Shown: positions 50,271-63,053, counted from the stretch's first letter. The stretch is 64,000 bases of DNA from Ceratodon purpureus (GCA_014871385.1 CM026422.1:11036718-11100717); one strand, 5' to 3'. Translations and numbers: made by a program. The notes: generated by a model from the sequence alone, not told the origin.

Positions 50271-53200
50271 AGTGGGACTCCAATTGCCATCAGTTGAAGT
50301 GCGGTTTGAAGATTTAACTCTAGATGCAGATGTCTATGTTGGAAGTCGGGCGTTGCCAAGATTAACAAACTTTACGCGAAATATTGTAGAGGTATCAATT
50401 TGCTGGATTTATGTGTATTTTTTATTTCATTTTTCTCTGCCTTGCAATTGGTAGTACAGAGTAAAGCTGTGGAAACATTCAAATGTTTCGAATAACCTGT
50501 CGTCTTTCTCGTGGCTGTTTCGTGCAGAGCTTGCTGTCGAAGTGTGGAATCTTGCCAGCAAATAAGCGGGACTTTCCTATCTTGCATGAACTCAGTGGTG
50601 TCATTAGACCTGCAAGGTAGGTTATCAGTGTACCTTTAACGCTGAGAGTGGCAGTTAATATGCTTAGAATTCATCTCCATAGCGAGGATAATGGCGAAGG
50701 ACTTAGTTACATCAAGTTGTGGTGAGGCCAATTCTGGTTCTACTGTTTTATTTCTATCCATTTACTATTTCGCATTTTGGTACACCCAGATCGGATGCAA
50801 GAGTCAGCAAGTCGCGCAACCTTTGCTGTTTATACGATATTGCTTTGTTTTTTGTGTTGATCATCGTAACCTTAGCCCATTTTCATCTGTTTGTAGGATG
50901 ACCTTGCTTCTAGGTCCTCCGGGGCTGGCAAATCAACATAGCTACTGGCGCTGGCTGGGAAGCTTGACAAATCTCTTAGGGTAAGTTCCTGCGTAGCCTT
51001 GTCGGTTCTCCAGATCCGGTCTCGAAACACTCAATTTGAACACAGTTCTCGAGTACTAACTCTGCTACAATGTTATCATACTTACCGGTTGCTCATGCTC
51101 GTAATTATCATTGTCATGTTTCTGCTTAAGCAAAGGCTTGACACGCGTTGTAGCATGTTTGAGTTGTTCAATGGTATACTGTTTTTTAATATTTATTGAC
51201 GTGTAGTGCTCTTGAATTGGTAATCATAATGATACGTATCAGGAGTATAAACTTTGAAATTGTGTTGTTCTTGAATTGAAATTTGGTAATTGACAGCATT
51301 TGAAATTGTTACATGCAGACAACTGGGCGGATTACCTACAACGGACATACCTTTGACGAGTTTATTCCTTAAAGAACGTCTTCGTACATCGGTCAAATCG
51401 ATAACCACGTAGGCGAGCTTACCGTTCGAGAGACATTGGATTTTGCAGCACGATGCCAGGGTGTTGGCTGCAAACTTGGTCTGTGTTCTTTCCAAATTAC
51501 AATAAACTGTGCAGTTGCAAAATATGCAGAATTATTGTGTGGGGTTTTGAATGGCAAGAAGTGTTGTATCGGTGACTGAAGTCGTCAGCATTTGTTCCTG
51601 GCGTGTGATTAAATATTCTCTGCAATACTCGAGGACATTAGGTATCCTCGTTCTGGAAGATAGTCTTTTGTTTTCAGTGTGCGATACCTATGAAACAACA
51701 TGGTGTTTATGATCTGGACCTCTAAAATCTTACACGAACTCTTGAATTCTGTTCAATTCGTCTAGACATGCTGGTGGAGCTTCCTCGTCGGGAGAAGGAA
51801 ATGGGCATTCGCCCTGATCCAGATATAGATGCATATATGAAGGTGAGCGTTAATTCTTACCAATTTTCTTTTATGTACTGCTGTTTGAGCATAAGCTTAT
51901 AAATTACTGAGTCGTCTTTATCTAATGTCCTTTTTTCTTAGGCTACTGCCGTGGAAACAGTCTAGCAACAGATTACATTATGAAGATTTTGGGGCTTGAA
52001 TATGCGCCGATACCGTCGTAGGCAATGACATGCTTCGTGGTATTTCCGGAGGTCAGAAGAAACGTGTGACAATAGGTAAATGATGGGCAACCCTAGACAT
52101 GGCTTGATTTAAGAATGTTTTCTCGTACTCGTCTAAGGGCCGCTTCACATTATGGCAGAAGGTCAAGAGTGTCCGTCGCCTCCCATTGTGCCTACATAGC
52201 AGCATCCTTAGAGAGTTTGGGCTAAGACGGCGCCATAACCTTGTTACAATAAATGAATCTTTTGTTGATTTTTTTTTTTAATCTTCAAAGCTTGCATAGA
52301 GAGGGAATGGTTGCTTATCAAACGCAACAGGTTCTTATATATCTTCCGAACCTGCCAGGTGAGAACTCATGATTCGAAAAGCGGAGGTTTCCTCACGGCT
52401 TGGATTTGGCTTGTTTTCTCGTTTATTTGTTTCCAGATCACATGGATAAACTTCTCGTTCAGCAAAACCTCATTTGGTTCTTTGTTCGAGTTTTTGCATG
52501 ACAAGCTTTGGAGAACTTGCAAATTCTGCTTGATTAAAGATTTTTGTCTGATGTTGTAGGTGGCCTTCGTAGCACTCCTTGCGTCAACCCTCTTTTTTCC
52601 GGACACGGTTGCATCCAACTAATGAACGGATGCATCCAACTGTACGGATCATTGTACTTGAGCACGCTCTTCTTTGCACTCGTGCACATGATGTTCAACG
52701 GTTTTTCGGAAATGTCTATCACAGTGGCCGCGCGACTACCTGTTCTTTACAAGCAACGAGATAATCTCTTCTATCCTGGCTGGGCATTTTCACTCCCCAG
52801 CTGGATATTACGTCTGCCTTACTCAGTGGTAGAATCTGTGATATGGTCATGTATCGTCTACTTCATTGTAGGGCTAGCCCCGGAAGCTGGCAGGTGACAA
52901 CTCTGCCAACATTACGATATTTGTGTGTGTGTAGTCATTTTTTGATTGTAGGCTCACAGATGTTCATCAGTTTTACCTTTTCCTACTAATATATCAATGT
53001 CTCTCACAGAAAATAATTTGTGCTTATTTTATTCTGTTTCATATTTGTTAGTCGAAACAGGTCATAATTTCTAGAGTACGTACCTACTATGTATTCTTTT
53101 GAAACATGTGTTTTTAGTAATACTGAAAGATTATCATGGCAGGTTCTTTCGTTACATGTTTCTTCTATTCCTCATGCATCAAATGGCAATCGGTCTTTTC

Positions 53201-54775
53201 CGACTCATAGGTGCACTTGGTCGGACCATGGTGGTTGCCAATACCTTCGGTTCATTTGCCCTACTCGTTGTCTTCGTACTGGGCGGTTTCATTCTTGCAA
53301 GACGTAAGTCTTCTGCTTTCTTAAATAATGACATTATCTTTTTGGTCTTTTTAATGCTCAAGCCTGAAGCGAAGGTAAAATCGATGGAGTTTGATAAGTG
53401 TTTTTTCTTGTTTAAGATGTTGTCATATTGTTTCTCGTGTTGAAACTGATACTTTTGCAGTTGATCCTCATGTATAACAATCTTGAGGTGAAAGGACTAG
53501 ATTATCTTGTTTGGGAGTTCTTTCTGTATGCTTTCATGCTTAACTTCCTGTTCGTTTTATTCTTGGTTCAAAAAGTATGCATCCATGGTGGATATGGGGA
53601 TATTGGATTTCACCTCTCTCGTATGCACAAAACGCAATTGCTGTTAATGAGTTTCTTGCTCCTCGATGGCAAAAGGTCAGTATTCCTTTCATCCGACATG
53701 AACGTCATGTTTCTACATGTGGTCCTTTTAACTGCGGATGCATCGCTACACCACATGTGCATGTATCTTAATGGGCATGTCATTCTGAGCATTAGTCGTT
53801 CGGATTCAATCCACTTCAATCCACGATTCGAAGTACATTTTGTCTAGTTGCAATTTCCAGCATTTCCTTAGAGGAAGGAATGTTGTTTGAATGCTTTGTT
53901 CGCTGCATGGCTCTACAACTTACTGTCATATTCTTTTTGGAGTTGCAGATTAGGCAAATCACAGGACGACCTTTGTATTTGAGCATACTTGAGAGCAGGG
54001 GAATATTCACACGTGGATACTGGTATCGGATTGGTATTGGTGCGATGATTGCTTACACTGTGCTATTCAACGTGTTGGCGACCTTGGCTCTTCAACACTT
54101 GAATCGTAAGTGACTCGTTTTAGTTTCTTGTATGATATTTCAGATTTAGCGTATCTTAATCATAGCGGGACGTTTTCAGCATCCAAGAAACAAACGTTTC
54201 TCCAGCTCGTAAGATTCTTACATTGCAAATCATTCGATAATTGACCTTGATACTTTGCTTTTGAGCAGCCATGGGAAAACAACAGGCCATTGTGGCAGAA
54301 GAGACTGTCAAAGAAAAGGTCGAAGGGCGTTCGATGTCCACTAAAAGAAAGAGGATGAGCGTCCGTGATGGTCTTTCATCTCGTAATGGTCACTCAGCAC
54401 GTAATGGCCATCGAGTGGGTGAGTTGAAAATGTTCACATCTTGGATCATCTAAAGATGGTTGTTAACTTATAGTAGCTACTATTTACGGTACGAAACTAT
54501 TATTTGGGAGGCGTGCTGAAGATCCACTTGAAACTAGATTTGTTCAATTCTTCGATGGACTTGAAAGTGCCCTATGTTGAATATGCTTGAATGTTGTGTT
54601 CGAATAAAGTAAGTAGACACGTAATGACTCTATATTTCCTGTCTTTCAGAAGGAATGCAGATGGAGGAACTTTCCCGTGTGCAACAGAATGGTGTGCCTT
54701 CTGAGACGGCTGTTCAAGACAAGGTCGTCGAAGCGTTTGGAATGTGCATACTGCAGGATGATATGTAAATGTGCT
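50271..54775 (+). pseudogene. N-terminal half of a full-size ABCG (PDR-type) transporter gene, decayed
   Basis: Exon-like blocks with intact splice borders encode, in order: LPSVEVRFEDLTLDADVYVG (50273 on), HELSGVIRPAR (50616), the Walker A region (50897-50981), [20 protein letters not shown] (51320-51480), LVELPRREKEMGIRPDPDID (51770), the signature ISGGQKKRVTIG (to about 52076), then membrane-domain blocks [53 protein letters not shown] and GYWYRIGIGAMIAYTVLFN. Breaks: a base is missing inside the Walker A GPPG...GK motif; a CAA-type glutamine codon is TAA after DEFIP; further frameshifts occur near 51950-52020 and 53572-53650; the Walker B to early TMD exons are absent between 52077 and 52559. 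The second nucleotide-binding and membrane halves are missing. Not functional. Confidence 0.92.
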
Positions 54776-54779
54776 GAGA

Positions 54780-55592
54780 TAGTTTTGGATAATATTATGA
54801 TCTTGGTTACACGGGATATATATATGTACTGGTGCAATCTTTCATTCCTTAATGTTGGAAACGGCCTGAACAGGTTGAGTTCAAGGAAGCGTGATGTTCA
54901 AGGATGTTTGAAGGAGCCTTTTAAGCTGTTTTGAGACACACGAATTATCATCTCATTATCATCAAAATAAGTTATCGAGCATGTGTATGACTTCATGTTT
55001 TTGGTGATTCCCAGGATTACTACGCGACACTTGGAGTAAATGAGAATGATTCAAAAGCGGACATCAAAAGCGGTAAATTTCTTTGTCGATGTTGAAGCAC
55101 TCCATGAAATCGAAGTTAGTTGCAATCAGGTTGAGTTCTTTTTGGAATTGGCCTGATTTAGAATGTTGCGATCATGTGATCTGTCATCTGTATGGAGGAC
55201 GGATATTCAGGACTTTCCACTCTTAAGTTTGCTCGAGGATATGAATGGGTTTTTTATTCCACCGCATGTTCAACTAATGTGTAGCCAAGGTTTTATGTTT
55301 TGCCACTCCTTTGATGATTTATCTTCGTGGCTGGATGTTTACAGCTTATCGCAAGCTTGCACGACAATTTCATCCTGATGTCAACAAGTGAGTTTCGTGA
55401 TTCTTGCCTCCAGCAGCTAGATGACTTGAATCCATGATCGTTTGAATTCCTAAAATTAGGAAACACGGAGATCTGCTTTAGGGCACAGTTTGAGAGGCTT
55501 AATTTATGTGGCTCATAGTTTTATATCACATGGGTTTCCAGAGATCCGGGTGCAGAACAAAAATTCAAGGACATCAGCAATGCGTACGAGGT
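54780..55592 (+). pseudogene. Inverted copy of DnaJ exons 2-4 with their introns
   Basis: Reverse complement of about 59425-60255. It contains the exon [19 protein letters not shown] (55015-55072), the exon [15 protein letters not shown] (about 55344-55388) and the exon [16 protein letters not shown] (about 55545-55593), plus the introns between them. Exon and intron sequence are both highly similar to the parent, so the copy is young. It lacks the transit peptide exon, the G/F region, zinc fingers and C-terminal domains. Confidence 0.92.
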
Positions 55593-56519
55593 AGTTTGAT
55601 ACGCCGGTGTGTAATTTAAGAGGTTAGAAGTAATGAGAGAACATCATATGTGCCCAGTCGACAGGGGTGGCGTTGCTCCCCTCATTGCGTATGGGACATA
55701 TATTTGTGTCATTCCGTTTTGCACATGTCAATCCTGTTCGTCCGGCCCTGCCGCAGCTCAAAGTGTTGTCATGCTCGCTGCTGAACTACGCCCAGAGTCC
55801 TGTTTCAGTGCACAATATGTCACTCGATGGAAGTGGAAGTTGCACATCTTGGCGCATTTTTTCTAGGTCTGTACATCGGCGAGCCTCGTCGGGGGGGGAC
55901 TCTCACCTTATTGCTGTCAACGTTTCATTTTGTTCTTATTTTTTGCGTGTATTGACGGATTAGGATGGTGCGGGTCGTTGAAGAGGTATGCTTTTGTGAG
56001 GAACTTGGTTGAGTTTCCCTGTACCTTCTGCACGTCGATGTTTTCGAGAGGACTGCATCATTTCATGTTGTAGACGTCCGACATGGGTGTTAACATGTCA
56101 AGATTTGGGTGGATTTCTTGCGCTGGGCCGGATTTGTTATATGAAACGATCCTAATGAGACAGGAGAGTTGTTCTTAGTTAGTCATGAGTTGATGAACTG
56201 TATCAGTACCCGGTTGGAGAGGAAATCAAATGCGCACGTGTGAGTGACAGGAGGGTACGCAGGAATCAGAAGTCCCTACGATGAACGTGAATGATTCTCT
56301 ACACATTGGCATGAAAGTCTGCGAGGAGTAAGGATCCAGCGATGGGTCGAAGTTTTGTGTCCTGCCAGGCTATGTGCTCCACACTCGCAAACACCTCCTC
56401 TTCGTCCTCTGTGCTGGGGAAGAGCTCCAAATTAATTCCATAATTGAACCCCTTGGCTTTCTCGGATGGAAATAATGTGCCCGCACTTGCCTGGCCGATC
56501 GTGGGGCATCTGCACCCAT
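55593..56519. other. Gap with no recognised gene
   Basis: The DnaJ match ends at 55592. Plus-strand frames at 55633-55866 and 55667-55963 overlap each other and show no domain. A short run of G occurs near 55891. Origin unknown. Confidence 0.45.
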
Positions 56520-56918
56520 TCAGAGGTCAATCTCATCAATCAGCAAACACTGACCAAGCAGAGGGTTTGCAAGTTTGATTCCAAAGGAAGTTGGAATTTG
56601 CTTTGAATTACAGCATGTGCAAAAAACACTGCAGAGCCTCGGATAGAGTATCAAGGCGAAGAGAGTGGTGTACTTTGAGGGCAGCCGTGGTATTGGTTCT
56701 TCCATGAACCGCAAGTCCGCGGAGGAAGTACCTTCCTTGATTTTCACAAGGGTAATGCGCTTCCCCATAATGCTCTCAAGATATGGCCCGTAGGGTTTGC
56801 ACTCCCAGTCCACGGTCACCATATTTTCTGTGAGCGGGACCAGAAACTTCTTCGCAATTTTGGCAATATCAGGATTGGCTACATACGAATCCAGGCATAT
56901 TTGCATATAGAAGTTCAA
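56520..56918 (-). CDS. Unrecognised ORF (possible gene fragment)
   Basis: The minus-strand frame of 132 codons has balanced composition in its first 80 residues (IAKIAKKFLVPLTENMVTVD, GPYLESIMGKRITLVKIKEG, MEEPIPRLPSKYT), which look like a genuine globular protein. The remainder is cysteine-rich and less convincing and may be intron read-through. I do not recognise the family. It could be one exon of a larger gene or another shed fragment, as this region is full of them. Confidence 0.4.
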   Translation of the reverse strand: MNFYMQICLDSYVANPDIAKIAKKFLVPLTENMVTVDWECKPYGPYLESIMGKRITLVKIKEGTSSADLRFMEEPIPRLPSKYTTLFALILYPRLCSVFCTCCNSKQIPTSFGIKLANPLLGQCLLIDEIDL

Positions 56919-57815
56919 ACTGGAAGTTCGAAGGGGATAAACTCAGGTGGACAACGTTAAAAAGAGGACCATTTTGGTCCGAATGAAGGCCTAATTGTAT
57001 AACTTACACCGTTTTACAGATTGTAGTGATCAAGAAGTGCTGCTCCATGAGAAACACTAATGTAGAGGAATAGGGAGCCCGTAAGATGTGTGAAACAGAG
57101 AATTTTTTGTTCTGCAAACAGCACAAACGCATACATTATATTTCCCATGTCATGACTGTTAGGTGGGTGCCCTGGTGCTGGAGCTCACTGGCAATCTGGA
57201 AACAGAATTGAGTTCGGGATTAAAGAGGGAATCAGTTGCCCATACGAAGAGCAGGAAAGGATTCAACCCAAGCCCTGTTCAGAGCGTCCCGGACGGCCTA
57301 GCTGTGGGACATCCAATTGCGAATGATTAACAACTAGTCTCCAATATGCTAAAAACAAGAAAAGTAAAGTCGCTTCCACAAGTAGGCATTAAACAGTCCA
57401 TGCTCCAAATTCTAGAGCTGCTCATAAAACTGCCCGCCATCGGTTAGTTTATAATAATAAAATTTCCAAATCATCAATTCTTTGGACCCGAGTACACCAA
57501 ACAGAGCCGGCCTCGAGATTGTTCAAATCGCAGAACAAACAAGCTTGATAAGAGTCGTGATATAAATAGATCACAAGAAATGGCATTCCTTTACTTCTAC
57601 CTAAATAATTCACTCTTCACTCTTCTACAAATTGTTGCACAGCAACACGTTTCAAGGATCTTTTAGTTATCAGCTCAGGATGTAGCAGCCAAAAGCCAAA
57701 AGAATGCCAGCAACTGTTATCTCAATAAGTTTGTCGGTCTATGAATCGCCTCTATTGCGCTACCTAAACTCGAAATCTGAAAGTAATCAAGTGCCATACA
57801 GTATAAGAATATAAG
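56919..57815. other. Gap and 3' flank of the DnaJ gene
   Basis: 56919-57477 has no assigned content. 57478-57815 is the DnaJ 3' UTR and flank; a diverged copy of it is split at 28302-28371 and 32094-32345. Confidence 0.6.
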
Positions 57816-60470
57816 TTACCTTGCAGCAGCAACTTCGGGTTTCGAAATTTCTGCTAGTTCCTCAACAAGTTTCCTCTCTTCTTTACTGAGTTTGTTTGGA
57901 ATCTGGACGACGACCCTAACCAGCTGATCACCGCGCAAGTTAGTCTTGCCCATGACTGGCACACCCCGTTTCGCCATCACTAAAGAGCTTCCAGGTTGAA
58001 TTCCAGCAGGGATCTTCAAATCTACAGGTCCATCTACTGTGGGCACTTTCACAGTAGTTCCCAGTATTGCGTCTATATACGAAATCTTCGCTGAGACGTA
58101 AATGTTGGTGCCATCTCTCTTCAACTCGGGATCAGACTTTACATCAATGAAAACATAAAGGTCACCTGGAGGGCCACCCTTACGCCCAGCGTTACCCTCA
58201 GATCGCACTCTAAGCCTGCTGCCTGAATCAACACCAGCTGGAACCTTCAGGCTAATTCGCTTTGTCGTCCTTACTCTGCCATCTCCCCGACACGTCGAAC
58301 ATGGTGTTGAAATCTCCCCAGAGCCATTACATGAAGGACAAGTAGCCACCTGTTACATTGAATGTTCGTTAAGAAATTGTGTGCTGTACCGTCTCTATTA
58401 CAAAAGAGATTATGATCATTGACACTCTAGATAGTCAAACCCGAACCACGAAAAAAAAAGAAAGCGCTTGAGAACATATGAAACGAGTTCAGATTTTGCA
58501 AAGCATCACGTTTTAAGCAAGTAGGAAATGCACGTCTAGTGATAAACACCCGTACTGTTGCTTAGTTCTTTGTTTGTTTGTACTAGTGTCCCCCACAAGA
58601 CAACCCACTTATGTGAACTCATAAAAACATACCTGCTGAAACATTCCTAGAGGAGTTTGGGCAGTTGTTAGCACTTGGCCTTGACCGCCACAAGTTGAGC
58701 ATTGGCTAGGTGTAGTTCCTGCTTTAGCTCCAGAGCCACTGCATGTGTTACAACTATCCAACCGAGTGACTTTGATATCCTTAGCCACTCCAAAAATTGC
58801 ATCCTTAAAGTCTAGTGTCAAGTCATAGCGTTCATCATCCCCTTGCTGAGGTCTGTTGCGAGGAGAGCCGCCCTTGCCGCTCATGCCCCCCATGCCTCCA
58901 AAGAGTGACTCAAAAAGATCGAAGGGATTATTGTAATCCTGTAGAAAACACACACGTAAGCCTGATGGACTCCACGCTAAGTAAATGAATCACTTCAGAA
59001 ATACACTTTAGCATACACATGAAAACCTTGCACAAGTACAAGAGGAAGACCCTCACCCCTGCCCCTGCACCTTGTCCTTTCAAACCAGCTTCACCAAAAC
59101 GATCGTAAATTGACCGCTTTTCGTCATCAGACAAAACCTGCAAAAAAATAAGATATAACGACACAAATCTTATTCAGAACCGCAGTCAAAAGCCCTGATG
59201 AATTACAGACCTGAACAACCTTGGGAATTAAGCTGTGAAATTTGACAGTGTCCTAAAATCATGGATGCCTAGAAGGAGGAAAATTAAAAAAAAAACTAAA
59301 AATTGCAGGTGACATCAGCCTCAAAGATCTTTAACGTTACTTCTACCTTAGAAAGCAACAGGAGCATAGACTTTGTGGAGCTGTTTGTATTTATTCCAGA
59401 AAGTGGAAACGCAGGGTCCAGCAAATTACCTCGTACGCATTGCTGATGTCCTTGAATTTTTGTTCTGCACCCGGATCTCTGGAAACCCATGTGATATAAA
59501 ACTATGAGCCACTGAGCCACATAAATTAAGCCTCTCAAACTGTGCCCTAAAGCAGATCTCCGTGTTTCCTAATTTTTGGAATTCAAACGATCATGAATTC
59601 AAGTCATCTAGCTGCTGGAGGCAAGAATCACGAAACTCACTTGTTGACATCAGGATGAAATTGTCGTGCAAGCTTGCGATAAGCTGTAAACATCCAGCCA
59701 CGAAGATAAATCATCAAAGGAGTGGCAAAACATAAAACCTTGGCTACACATTAGTTGAACATGCGGTGGAATAAAAAACCCATTCATATCCTCGAGCAAA
59801 CTTAAGAGTGGAAAGTCCTGAATATCCGTCCTCCATACAGATGACAGATCACATGATCGCAACAACCTTAAATCAGGCCAATTCCATAAAGAACTCAACC
59901 TGATTGCAACTAACTTCGATTTCATGGAGTGCTTCAACATCGACAAAGAAATTTACCGCTTTTGATGTCCGCTTTTGAATCATTCTTATTTACTCCAAGT
60001 GTCGCGTAGTAATCCTGGGAATCACCAAAAACATGAAGTCATACACATGCTCGATAACTTATTTTGATGATAATGAGATGATAATTCGTGTGTCTCAGAA
60101 CAGCTTAAAAGGCTCCTTCAAACACCCTTGAACATCACGCTTCTTTGAACTCAGACTGTTCAGGCCGTTTCCAACATTAAGTAATGAAAGATTGCACCAG
60201 TACATATATATATCCCGTGCAACCAAAAACATAATATTATCCAAAACTATGAATGAAACATTATCTGCCCCGCCCATCCATACTCTAAAAAGCAGTCTCG
60301 GTGAAAATTCTTACAGCATCAGCATGAACTACAAAACATGAACCCCTTCTCTGCTGATGCCCATTTGCAGGACGAGCAACAAAGGAATGAAGCGACTCCG
60401 AAGCGAAAAATGCACCAGAAGAGTATCCACGAGCCAAGTCATGGCCGCTCCTGCATTTCACTACAGACAT
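57816..60470 (-). CDS. Type I DnaJ/Hsp40 co-chaperone, plastid-type
   Basis: Seven exons: 60470-60315, 60014-59957, 59683-59641, 59478-59430, 59137-59057, 58938-58633 and 58349-57816, 408 residues. Residues 1 to about 50 are Ser/Ala/Arg-rich and end in VVHADA, like a transit peptide. The J domain follows ([11 protein letters not shown] at 81-83, [20 protein letters not shown]). Next come a Gly/Phe-rich linker ([16 protein letters not shown]) and four CxxCxGxG zinc repeats: [24 protein letters not shown] and CSTCRGDG. The C-terminal peptide-binding domains contain [15 protein letters not shown] and GDLYVFIDV. Such proteins stimulate plastid Hsp70 and some plant members assist iron-sulphur assembly. 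Every intron is GT-AG and in phase. This is the intact parent of fragments at 28.3/32.1, 37.8, 50.0 and 54.8 kb. Confidence 0.93.
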
Positions 60471-61320
60471 CAGTTCGCTAAAAATCAAACTATCACCTCC
60501 AGACTCAGTGAGAAATTGGAGCCTGACCCATCGCCAAGTCTCTAGTTAGCGCATGCAACTAACATCATATTCAACACACCTGTTGTCAAATCTCAAATTT
60601 TCTACGCTACATAGGATTCAGGAAATTCGACACAGATTCTTATCACCCTCGTCAAAGCTGAAGCAACTTCGTTCAAAATCATGTTACAACCTTCACACAA
60701 TCTGCCCAACTTTCCAGAGAACTACTTAAATGAGAAGTACAACATCCCCTACTCGTAACGGGAAAAACCAGGAGGTAAACCTGGAAGATTGGGAAGAGAC
60801 GGCACGAGAGGCAGCGACCGAAGTGCAGGAGGGGACAGTTAGCGACTGCTGCGACTGGTGAATTGCGGCAACTGCCCTCGTCACGGCGCCCACCACAGTC
60901 GCCATTGAGCTCCACCTTGCTCCCCTCCGCTGTCGCCCTCCACAAAAAACTCGAGACGCTAAAACCCTTGCAAAAACCCAAACCCAAGCAAGGCTGTTGG
61001 TCGAGTGCCTCACCCTCTGAAGTGCGCCTCTCGTGGCCGCGGATGGATCATGGATGTCACTCGTCTCTCTCTCTCATTCTGGGCCCATCCCATGGCCCCT
61101 TCAGCAGCACCAGTGTTCCAGAAGTTTCTTACATCATCCAGCTATTATCCTTTGCTTTGTTGTGTAAGGTAGAGACGGGTATTTCCGTCAGTTTAAGCCA
61201 TTTAGTATTTTTGGGATTGAGAAAAATACTCCGTCAGTTTAAGCCATTTAGCGTATATGGGATTGAGAAAATTATTGGGATAAAATTTATACAAATAGAT
61301 GTTAGGTTCTCAATTACAAA
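60471..61320. promoter_or_regulatory. Upstream region of the DnaJ gene with small tandem duplication
   Basis: 60700-61010 is GC-richer and should include the DnaJ leader and promoter. A direct repeat lies at about 61184-61222 and 61232-61270 (CCGTCAGTTTAAGCCATTTA...GGGATTGAGAAAA), unit about 48 bp. The plus-strand frame at 60863-61399 runs through a poly-T tract and is not credible as a gene. Confidence 0.5.
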
Positions 61321-61322
61321 TC

Positions 61323-61324
<2 letters not shown>

Positions 61325-61371
<47 letters not shown>
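61325..61371. repeat. Poly-T tract of 47 bases
   Basis: An uninterrupted run of 47 T on the plus strand. It could be the poly-A end of a retroposed sequence read on the minus strand or a simple mononucleotide repeat. The length may be affected by sequencing or assembly error. Confidence 0.9.
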
Positions 61372-61375
<4 letters not shown>

Positions 61376-62780
61376 CAGAATTTTATCAAATTTTTATGAA
61401 TATTCAAAGTGCAACAGCGTAGACGACTATTTTCCGTGAGTAGGCACATGTAATACAAAGATTCTTGCATCGAGAACATGATAGGTTGTTATGAAATCTC
61501 CTATGTGCGGTAGTCAGGTGTTGTCTACTGGAACATTGGTGCTACAATAGGGCACGGATTCAAAACTTTGACGGGAATAACCAGCTTTACCTTAAAATGA
61601 TTTGGTAATTTCCATGCAATACGTAGATGATACAAAGGTGATATTCATATGATACCTAGGTATTTTTTAGATCTTAAATCAGAAAATCGCTGAAACTTTC
61701 TTAATCGAACTAGTGATTTGACGATTTCATTCGGATGACGTTATACTAACTATCGGATCTCTCTGAACATTGTTCGACAGCCCTAGTGATAAACCTTGCC
61801 TTTGTTTTAATGATAGGCCCCAAACAGGGCATCCATTGGAAAGGGCAAAAAGTTCCCTATAAATATTTTGTTGATGAAAAAATTTAATTTAAATTATTAT
61901 TATTTTTAAAATTAATTACCTTAAATTAATTAAATGGATCTTTGCAAACTAATTTAGGTTTTTTGGTTCCATTTAAATATCAAAATTATTAAAAGGGGTT
62001 GAAGGGGCCTACTAAAATTATAATCGTGTAGGAAGAGGAGGGAGGGAGGAAGGAAGGGTCCGCCATGTGATTAAAATGAGGGCGAGGATTATTTGTTGGA
62101 GGCCCAATAGGCATACCTGCATGCATCAAAATCTTGTTGCAGTCGAGGTAAGATAAATTTACAATTTTATAATCGGTAAGGATGATAGAAATTTTACAGC
62201 ATTGCAAGTACTTGCAGAATGTTAAAGTAGATATATGTACTCTAAGGAAATAAAGCTATAGACTGTAAAAAACCAAATTATAAGAAAAAAAATATATAAG
62301 AAAGGAATAAATATATTGAAAATGGAAACATAAACATTTATTAAAAAATCCATTTATTCTAAAATGTTGAAAACTTGTCAAGAAGAATTATTTTGTCATA
62401 TAATCAAACTAAGATTTGGTGTTATTTAGAAAGAATTGGACCACTTATGGACAAAAAAAAACATAAAAAATTTAGTATCTTTAAGAATTCCACATTATAC
62501 TCTATTTTTACTATTATCTTTTACCAAAAATTCATATTGTTGGGAACTATTGAATAATAAATATGTTATGAAACTTATATTATATATCTTTCACATACAA
62601 GATTAAAACATTATAATTTTACAAAAATTAAATGATAATTTAGAAAATTGGACAATATATGTTTCTATCCCAATTTCGACACCAAAAGCGGGACCAATAT
62701 TTTACTATGAAGTAGGACGCCATTGCTAACAAAATTCGGACTAGAGCACAAAGATCAGATTCTCCGATAACAGCAAAACG
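61372..62780. other. AT-rich gap
   Basis: No gene recognised. Contains AT-rich runs around 61870-61990 and 62280-62650. Confidence 0.55.
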
Positions 62781-63053
62781 GTGCAAGGAGCGAATGAAGA
62801 CATTAGGATACTATATAGAAGTTACCGTTGGGACGAAAAAGAAGAAAAGTGCGAAAGAGAAGAAAGTTGGTATGAGTGGCGCAAATCAAATGGAATAGTT
62901 GTTAATTGGTATTACGATGCGATTGGAATATTCCGAGGGCCTCGTGAAGGAAAATCGATCAACTCGCAGAATGAAGGAGAAGCGACCCGCACGCAGAATG
63001 AAGGAGAATCAGTGAAGAAGCAAGTTGTAAGTCCTGGCTCACCTTCTCTTTGA
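62781..63053 (+). CDS. Small hypothetical ORF
   Basis: A frame of 90 codons, strongly charged (RWDEKEEKCEREESWYEWRK) with two tandem TQNEGE/SQNEGE units (from the repeated CGCAGAATGAAGGAGAA). It is GC-richer than the surrounding AT-rich DNA, which is mild support for coding. It has no ATG at its listed start (first ATG is further in), so it may be an internal exon. Family not recognised. Confidence 0.35.
   Translation: MQGANEDIRILYRSYRWDEKEEKCEREESWYEWRKSNGIVVNWYYDAIGIFRGPREGKSINSQNEGEATRTQNEGESVKKQVVSPGSPSL

Noticed and set aside
60863..61399. Plus-strand ORF upstream of the DnaJ gene
   Set aside because: It owes part of its length to the poly-T tract (poly-Phe) and has no domain.
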